Assembly: GCA_900545995.1 (NCBI GenBank)
Contig: URBM01000071.1
Location: 1 to 9,959 of the forward strand
Direction: 5' to 3'
Source of the DNA: an uncultured Collinsella sp.
GTDB taxonomy: Bacteria > Actinomycetota > Coriobacteriia > Coriobacteriales > Coriobacteriaceae
Length of the DNA stretch: 9,959 nt
Part shown: positions 6,327 to 9,959 of the stretch, piece by piece
How positions within the stretch are numbered: position 1 is the first letter of the stretch
Layout: every line of letters starts with the position of its first letter
Position numbers and translations under genes: made by a program
Notes under the pieces: model-generated
The model's database searches: none
The model's input: the letters and a program-made list of their open reading frames with translations, nothing else
What the model was told of the DNA's origin: nothing

Positions 6327-6890
6327 ATGCCTACCATTTCCACCGCCGACTTCAAGAACGGCCTCGGTCTCCGCATCAAGGACAAGGTCTACACCATCGT
6401 CGAGTTCCAGCATGTCAAGCCGGGCAAGGGCGGCGCGTTTGTGCGCTACAAGACCCGCGACATCAAGAGCGGCCGCGTCGTCGAGAACACCTGCAACGCC
6501 GGCACCAAGTTCGAGAGCGTCATGCTCACCACCCGTGAGTTCCAGTACCTCTACAACGATGGCACCGACTACATCTTCATGGACAACGAGTCCTATGAGC
6601 AGGTTCCCGTTCCCGAGGACATGGTGGGCGAGAACTCCAAGTGGCTGCGCGAGAACGACATCTGCCAGCTGCTCTTCGCCGACGATGAGCTCATGGGCGT
6701 GACCCCGCCGATGTTCATCGAGACCACCATCGTCCAGACCGACCCGGGCTTTAAGGGCGACACCGTCCAGGGTTCCACCAAGCCGGCCACGATCGACACC
6801 GGCGCTGTCATCCAGGTCCCCATGTACCTCAACGAGGGCGAGGTCATCAAGGTTGACACCCGCGACGGCAAGTTCGTCTCCCGCGTCTAG
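6327..6890 (+). CDS. efp: Elongation factor P
   Basis: EF-P binds between the ribosomal P and E sites and relieves stalling at consecutive prolines. The 187-residue product has the usual length and three beta-barrel domains. The domain I tip loop, HVKPGKGGAFVR (29-40), carries K34, the position that other bacteria modify (beta-lysylation in E. coli). KOW-like and OB domains follow, with the family ending DTRDGKFVSRV. K34 points to a Lys-type modification or none, rather than Arg rhamnosylation. No modifying enzyme gene such as epmA, epmB or earP lies in the window. The ATG at 6327 is preceded by AAGAAAGG at 6315-6321; an in-frame upstream start at 6294 would add 11 residues absent from the family. 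Codons are strongly C-ending, as expected for high expression. It is the first gene after the TATAAT box. Confidence 0.97.
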   Translation: MPTISTADFKNGLGLRIKDKVYTIVEFQHVKPGKGGAFVRYKTRDIKSGRVVENTCNAGTKFESVMLTTREFQYLYNDGTDYIFMDNESYEQVPVPEDMVGENSKWLRENDICQLLFADDELMGVTPPMFIETTIVQTDPGFKGDTVQGSTKPATIDTGAVIQVPMYLNEGEVIKVDTRDGKFVSRV

Positions 6891-6914
6891 CAACCAACTC
6901 TTCTAGGAGGACTC

Positions 6915-7277
6915 ATGCCCCAGGAAATCAAGATTGACGGCATCGGGATTTCGCCCGATGTTCTGACCGCCATCGTCTCGCGCGCCGTGTCCGATGTCGA
7001 GGGCATCGCCTCCGTTGGCGTCAAGGACCTTGCCACCAACCTTGTCTCCATGATGCTCTCGTCCAAGGCCCCGGCTTCTGAGCCGGCGGTCGAGGCCGAG
7101 GTCGTCGGCGACAAGCTCGCACTCACCGTGCGCGTCGTGGTGTTCTTTGGCTATCCGTTCAAGAAACTCGCCGAGGCCGTTCGCGCTGCCGTGGTCGCCG
7201 CCATCGATGCCCAGGTTGGCGTTGAGGTCGAGCGCGTTGACGTTTGCATCGACGGCCTCGTTTTCCCCAAGGAGTAA
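6915..7277 (+). CDS. Asp23/Gls24 family protein, YqhY-like
   Basis: The 120-residue protein has the Asp23 layout. ISPDVLTAIVSRAVSDVEGIASV (12-34) is followed by a short variable Ala/Ser/Pro stretch. DKLALTVRVVVFFGYPFKKLAEAVRAAVVAAIDAQVGVEVERVDVCIDGLVF is the conserved C-terminal half. It has no signal peptide or membrane segment, so it should be cytoplasmic or held at the membrane by a partner. Members are linked to envelope stress in Gram-positives. The Bacillus paralogue yqhY sits between accC and nusB and has been connected to acetyl-CoA carboxylase activity. Here the gene also directly precedes nusB, but accB and accC are absent and efp lies upstream. AGGAGG at 6905-6910 precedes the ATG by 4 nt. 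The nusB ribosome binding site lies inside its last codons. The molecular role is unknown. Confidence 0.88.
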   Translation: MPQEIKIDGIGISPDVLTAIVSRAVSDVEGIASVGVKDLATNLVSMMLSSKAPASEPAVEAEVVGDKLALTVRVVVFFGYPFKKLAEAVRAAVVAAIDAQVGVEVERVDVCIDGLVFPKE

Positions 7278-7280
7278 CCT

Positions 7281-7865
7281 TTGAGCCTTAAGGTTTATCG
7301 CGGGCGTACGCTTGCCCGCAGTCAGGCGCTGCAGCTGCTGTTCCAGGCCGAGGCCACGGACAGCCCGCTCGAGCGCGTCCTCGAGGGTGATTTCCTGATC
7401 TCGAAGGGTCCCCTCGATCCCTATGCTCTGGAGCTGTGCCGAGGTGCCTACGAGCATATCGACCGCATCGACTGTGCTCTGCGCTCCGTTGCCAAGAACT
7501 GGGATCTTATGCGCATGCCCGGCGCCGACCGCAACCTGCTGCGTATCGCCGTTTACGAGATGCGTTTCCTCACCGACGAGGAGGTCTCGGACGCCATCGT
7601 GATCAACGAGGCCGTTGAGCTTGCCAAGGCCTATGGCACCGACCAGTCCGCGTCGTTCGTCAACGGCGTGCTGGGTAAGATCGCTCGCAGCGAGGAGCTG
7701 CCGGGCGAGGACCTATACCAGGAGCTGCTGGCCGAGGATCGCGCTCGCGAGGAGGCACAGGCTGCCGAGGCTGCCGCAAAGGTTGCGGTTGCTCAGGCCG
7801 AGGCCGGCGTTCTCGACGAGGACGCTGAGGTCGCCGAGGCCGAGACCGGTACCGTCGAGGAGTAG
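7281..7865 (+). CDS. nusB: Transcription antitermination factor NusB with an acidic C-terminal tail
   Basis: NusB pairs with NusE (ribosomal protein S10) on boxA RNA and supports antitermination in rRNA operons. Residues 1-140 are a normal NusB domain. RTLARSQALQLLFQAEA (9-25) is the RNA-binding arginine helix. ADRNLLRIAVYEM (82-94) and AIVINEAVELAKAYGTDQSASFVNGVLGKIA (105-135) are the family signatures. The protein is 194 residues long, against 130-150 usual. The extra 50 residues are rich in Ala and Glu (from about 150: EDRAREEAQAAEAAAKV, then EDAEVAEAETGTVEE) and net acidic. The start is TTG at 7281 with AAGGAG 6 nt before it. The first in-frame ATG would delete the conserved N-terminal helix. 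Only 3 nt separate it from the Asp23 stop. A TTG start in an otherwise ATG/GTG operon may lower its output. Confidence 0.94.
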   Translation: MSLKVYRGRTLARSQALQLLFQAEATDSPLERVLEGDFLISKGPLDPYALELCRGAYEHIDRIDCALRSVAKNWDLMRMPGADRNLLRIAVYEMRFLTDEEVSDAIVINEAVELAKAYGTDQSASFVNGVLGKIARSEELPGEDLYQELLAEDRAREEAQAAEAAAKVAVAQAEAGVLDEDAEVAEAETGTVEE

Positions 7866-7867
7866 CC

Positions 7868-8107
7868 ATGCCAGAGGGTTCCGTCCGCAACTTCGACGAG
7901 ATTTCGGACCGCTTGGACCAGATCATAGCTACCGTTCGCTCTAAGGATACGTCCTTGGAGCGTTCGCTCGATCTGTTTGACGAGGCGATTGAGCTGGGCT
8001 CCCGTGCGGTCGACATGGTCGACAAGTTTGAGCTGACGCCGCGTGAGGCCGACAAGCTCGAACAGGAATACGATGAGGATGCGGCAAACGAATCCCAGGA
8101 TAGCTAG
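7868..8107 (+). CDS. xseB: Exodeoxyribonuclease VII small subunit
   Basis: XseB is the small subunit that assembles with XseA into exonuclease VII, which degrades single-stranded DNA to oligonucleotides. The 79-residue product is of normal length. Its two-helix hairpin fits the family: FDEISDRLDQIIATVRSKDTSLERSLDLFDEAIELGSRAVDMVD, with LERSLDLFDEAIEL as the core signature. The tail is acidic (EQEYDEDAANESQDS). GAGGAG at 7857-7862, inside the last nusB codons, lies 5 nt before the ATG, and the gap to nusB is 2 nt. In many genomes xseA lies directly before xseB, but here nusB takes that place and no xseA is present in the window. Identification is good, although short helical proteins carry some risk. 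Confidence 0.85.
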   Translation: MPEGSVRNFDEISDRLDQIIATVRSKDTSLERSLDLFDEAIELGSRAVDMVDKFELTPREADKLEQEYDEDAANESQDS

Positions 8108-8142
8108 GCCGCATCTCCGGATACGAATGGTTGATGGCATTC

Positions 8143-8946
8143 ATGAAACGCGTGCGTCTTGATGACGAACTGATTTCACAGGGCATCTGCGCCGATCGCG
8201 CGGATGCCCTTCGCACTCTTATGGCCGGCTTGGTCTCGAGTGGCGGTGAGCGCTTGACTTCGCCGGGCCTTAAGGTGATCCCGGGGCTGCCGCTGCATGT
8301 GAAGGGGCGCATTCCCTATGTTGGCCGCGGCGGTCTTAAGCTCGAAGGCGCGCTTGATGCGTTTGGCATCAATCCGACGGGCCTTGCCTGTCTGGATGTG
8401 GGCTGCTCTACCGGCGGCTTTACCGATTGTCTGCTCAAGCGCGGAGCTGCGACCGTTGTCTCGGTGGACGTGGGTCGCGCCCAGTTCGATTGGTCGTTGC
8501 GCCAGGACGATCGCGTGACGCTGCATGAGCGCACAAACGTGACGCAGCTGCCTGAGCTTGGCTATGCCGGCACTATCGACCTGGCTGTGTGTGATGTCTC
8601 GTTTACCAGCATCGCGAACATTATCGATGCGGTACTGGCGTGCCTGGCGCCTACGGGTGCATTCTGCACGCTCGTAAAGCCGCAGTTTGAGGCTCCGGCG
8701 GCGCTGGTGGGCGAGGGCGGCATTGTGACCGATTCCGCCGTGCGCCGCGATACACTCGTGGCGGCGGTTGAACTCTTTGCTGCCAAGGGCCTGTTCCCGG
8801 TCGATGTGTGCGTGTCGCCCATTCATGGTGCCAAGGGCAACGTTGAGTTTTTCCTGTACGGCACGAGATTTGACCCCGGCGATCGCTCGCAAGACGAGCT
8901 GCAATCCCAGGTATCGGTTATGAGCGAGAAAGCTGCAACGCTATGA
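8143..8946 (+). CDS. tlyA: TlyA-family rRNA (cytidine-2'-O)-methyltransferase
   Basis: TlyA methylates 2'-OH groups of cytidines in 23S rRNA, and in some species also 16S rRNA. In mycobacteria this determines capreomycin sensitivity. The 267-residue product opens with an S4 RNA-binding domain (RLDDELISQGICADRADALRTLMAGLV). The linker RIPYVGRGGLKLEGAL comes next, then the FtsJ-like SAM-binding motif LDVGCSTGGFTDCLLKRGA (84-102). The catalytic tetrad is complete: K66, D151 (CDVSF), K179 (VKPQFE) and E235 (NVEFF). ATG at 8143 was chosen because MKRVRLD matches the usual family start; TTG at 8131 and ATG at 8134 are in-frame alternatives. None has a strong Shine-Dalgarno sequence. The gap to xseB is 35 nt. 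The stop overlaps the nadK start as ATGA. An additional haemolysin role has been claimed for the family, but this sequence gives no support for it. Confidence 0.93.
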   Translation: MKRVRLDDELISQGICADRADALRTLMAGLVSSGGERLTSPGLKVIPGLPLHVKGRIPYVGRGGLKLEGALDAFGINPTGLACLDVGCSTGGFTDCLLKRGAATVVSVDVGRAQFDWSLRQDDRVTLHERTNVTQLPELGYAGTIDLAVCDVSFTSIANIIDAVLACLAPTGAFCTLVKPQFEAPAALVGEGGIVTDSAVRRDTLVAAVELFAAKGLFPVDVCVSPIHGAKGNVEFFLYGTRFDPGDRSQDELQSQVSVMSEKAATL

Positions 8947-9803
8947 AGGTCTTTCTGGTTCCCAATTACTACAAGCAAGAGGCGGTCGAGAGCGGCCTGA
9001 TGCTCGAGCTTTGGCTGACGCGCCAGGGCTATGAGGTCGCATGGGCTGCCGACCAGCGATCGAAGATTCAAAGCACGCCTGATATTGACGGCTCCGATCT
9101 GGTCATTACGCTCGGCGGCGACGGCACGTTGCTGCGCGCTGCCCGCATCCTCAACCATCGCGAGATTCCTATCCTCGGTCTTTCCTATGGTCACCTAGGC
9201 TTTTTAACTGCTGCGAGCCCCGAGGAGCGCGACATTCTGCAGGTCGTGAGCGACGCCCTTTCCGGCGAGCTGCACGTGAGCCGTCGCGCCACCATCGCCG
9301 CGGATATCGTGTCCGTGCGCGACGATGGCACGAAGGATGTCGTGCGCACGTTCGCCCTCAACGACATGGCGCTCACGCGCGGCCCCCTGTCCGATATGGT
9401 TGAGTTCGACATCACGGTGTCGGGCCACCATATCGATCGACTGCGTGGCGACGGCGTGGTCGTGTCCACGGCGACTGGTTCTACGGGGTACGCGCTCAGT
9501 GCAGGTGGCCCCATTGTGAGCCCCGACTATACGGGTATGGTCTGCGTACCCATTGCGCCGCACACCATTCAGGCCCGTGCCTTCTTGACTTCGCCGAGTG
9601 ATGTCGTCGAAATCTTTATGTCCGATGATCGCCCGAGCGTTCCGGCGATCGCTATCGATGGACAGTTTATTACTTGCGATGGCACCGTTGAGAGCGTGGC
9701 GGTGCGTCGCGGGCCCGGTGATGTGCTGCTGCTGGATTACGGCCCCGAGAGCTTCTATAACTCGGTGAGCCGCGTATTCTACGGAGTCCGTCATGATCGA
9801 TGA
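8943..9803 (+). CDS. nadK: NAD kinase
   Basis: NadK phosphorylates NAD+ to NADP+ in the cytoplasm using ATP or polyphosphate. The 286-residue product has the family motifs in order. ITLGGDGTLLRAARI (55-69) holds the catalytic Asp of GGDGT (D60). GLSYGHLGFLTAA (79-91), LNDMALTRG, and DGVVVSTATGSTGYALSAGGPIVSP, the NAD-binding and dimer strand, follow. The ending DGQFITCDGTVESVAVRRGPGDVLLL is typical. The GxNxG position carries Ser (S81) in place of the common Asn, which also varies in Bacillus homologues, so I attach little weight to it. The start overlaps the tlyA stop by 4 nt, and its own stop overlaps recN by 11 nt, so tlyA, nadK and recN are probably translated as a coupled set. tlyA-nadK-recN is a common order in Gram-positive bacteria. 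Confidence 0.96.
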   Translation: MKVFLVPNYYKQEAVESGLMLELWLTRQGYEVAWAADQRSKIQSTPDIDGSDLVITLGGDGTLLRAARILNHREIPILGLSYGHLGFLTAASPEERDILQVVSDALSGELHVSRRATIAADIVSVRDDGTKDVVRTFALNDMALTRGPLSDMVEFDITVSGHHIDRLRGDGVVVSTATGSTGYALSAGGPIVSPDYTGMVCVPIAPHTIQARAFLTSPSDVVEIFMSDDRPSVPAIAIDGQFITCDGTVESVAVRRGPGDVLLLDYGPESFYNSVSRVFYGVRHDR

Positions 9804-9959
9804 GCTGCAGGTTTCTAACATTGCGCTCATTCGCGAGGCGACGCTGCTGCCGAGTGCCGGCCTGACTGTCCTGACCGGCGAGACCGGTGCCGGCAAGACC
9901 GCGCTGCTCTCGGCCCTCAAGCTTATTTTGGGTGAGCGCGCGGATTCGTCTATGGTGCG
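9793..9959 (+). CDS. recN: DNA repair protein RecN, N-terminal start (cut by the window end)
   Basis: RecN is an SMC-like ATPase acting early in double-strand break repair. Only 55 codons are visible. They show the typical start MIDELQVSNIALIREATLLPSAGLTVLTGETGAGKTALLSALKLILGERAD, with the Walker A motif GETGAGKT at residues 29-36 and the family's LGERA stretch behind it. The ATG at 9793 lies inside the last codons of nadK, 11 nt before its stop ends, with GGAG at 9783-9786 some 6 nt upstream. The remaining 500 or so residues, including the coiled coil and Walker B, lie beyond the window. The short fragment is distinctive enough to separate RecN from RecF or SMC. Confidence 0.93.
   Translation, partial: MIDELQVSNIALIREATLLPSAGLTVLTGETGAGKTALLSALKLILGERADSSMV

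Noticed and set aside
8943..9803. Ser in place of Asn in the GxNxG motif of NAD kinase as a sign of altered function
   Set aside because: This position varies in known active NAD kinases, and GGDGT and the rest of the active site are intact.

Overview
The window looks like a chromosomal housekeeping region of a high-GC Gram-positive bacterium. It is most likely a gut member of the Coriobacteriia (Actinomycetota), perhaps Collinsella. That assignment is an inference from protein style, GC-rich codon use and gene order, and no marker here proves it. All recognised genes lie on the + strand and are tightly packed, many with overlaps of 4 to 11 nt. The first 49 bases are not genomic: they match an Illumina Nextera i7 adapter ending in the transposase mosaic end, so the window starts at a contaminated contig edge.

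Region 1 (50-4903) is one apparent transcription unit. It holds the 3' part of alaS, then ruvX, mltG with a long basic low-complexity cytoplasmic tail, a YqeG-type HAD phosphatase, aroK, and a protein related to 3-dehydroquinate synthase. By eye, the AroB-like protein aligns along the family but has lost all three zinc ligands and most other active-site residues. It is the most unusual gene here.

Region 2 (4904-6232) holds a 132-nt intergenic stretch with a possible promoter and a long imperfect inverted repeat that would fold in the leader RNA. An M24 metallopeptidase gene (Xaa-Pro aminopeptidase type) follows and is closed by a strong intrinsic terminator.

Region 3 (6233-9959) starts with a perfect TATAAT box and runs efp, an Asp23/YqhY-like gene, nusB (TTG start, acidic Ala/Glu-rich tail), xseB, tlyA, nadK and the start of recN. 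The genes serve translation (alaS, efp, tlyA), transcription antitermination (nusB), DNA repair and recombination (ruvX, xseB, recN), the cell wall (mltG) and cofactor or aromatic metabolism (nadK, aroK). The order from pepP to recN resembles the Bacillus subtilis yqhT-efp-...-yqhY-nusB-xseA-xseB-...-tlyA-argR-recN cluster with several members missing.

I see no mobile element, CRISPR array, tRNA, rRNA or evident new defence system. The points worth a second look are the apparent AroB pseudoenzyme, the structured leader of the peptidase gene, xseB without xseA, and the adapter artefact.
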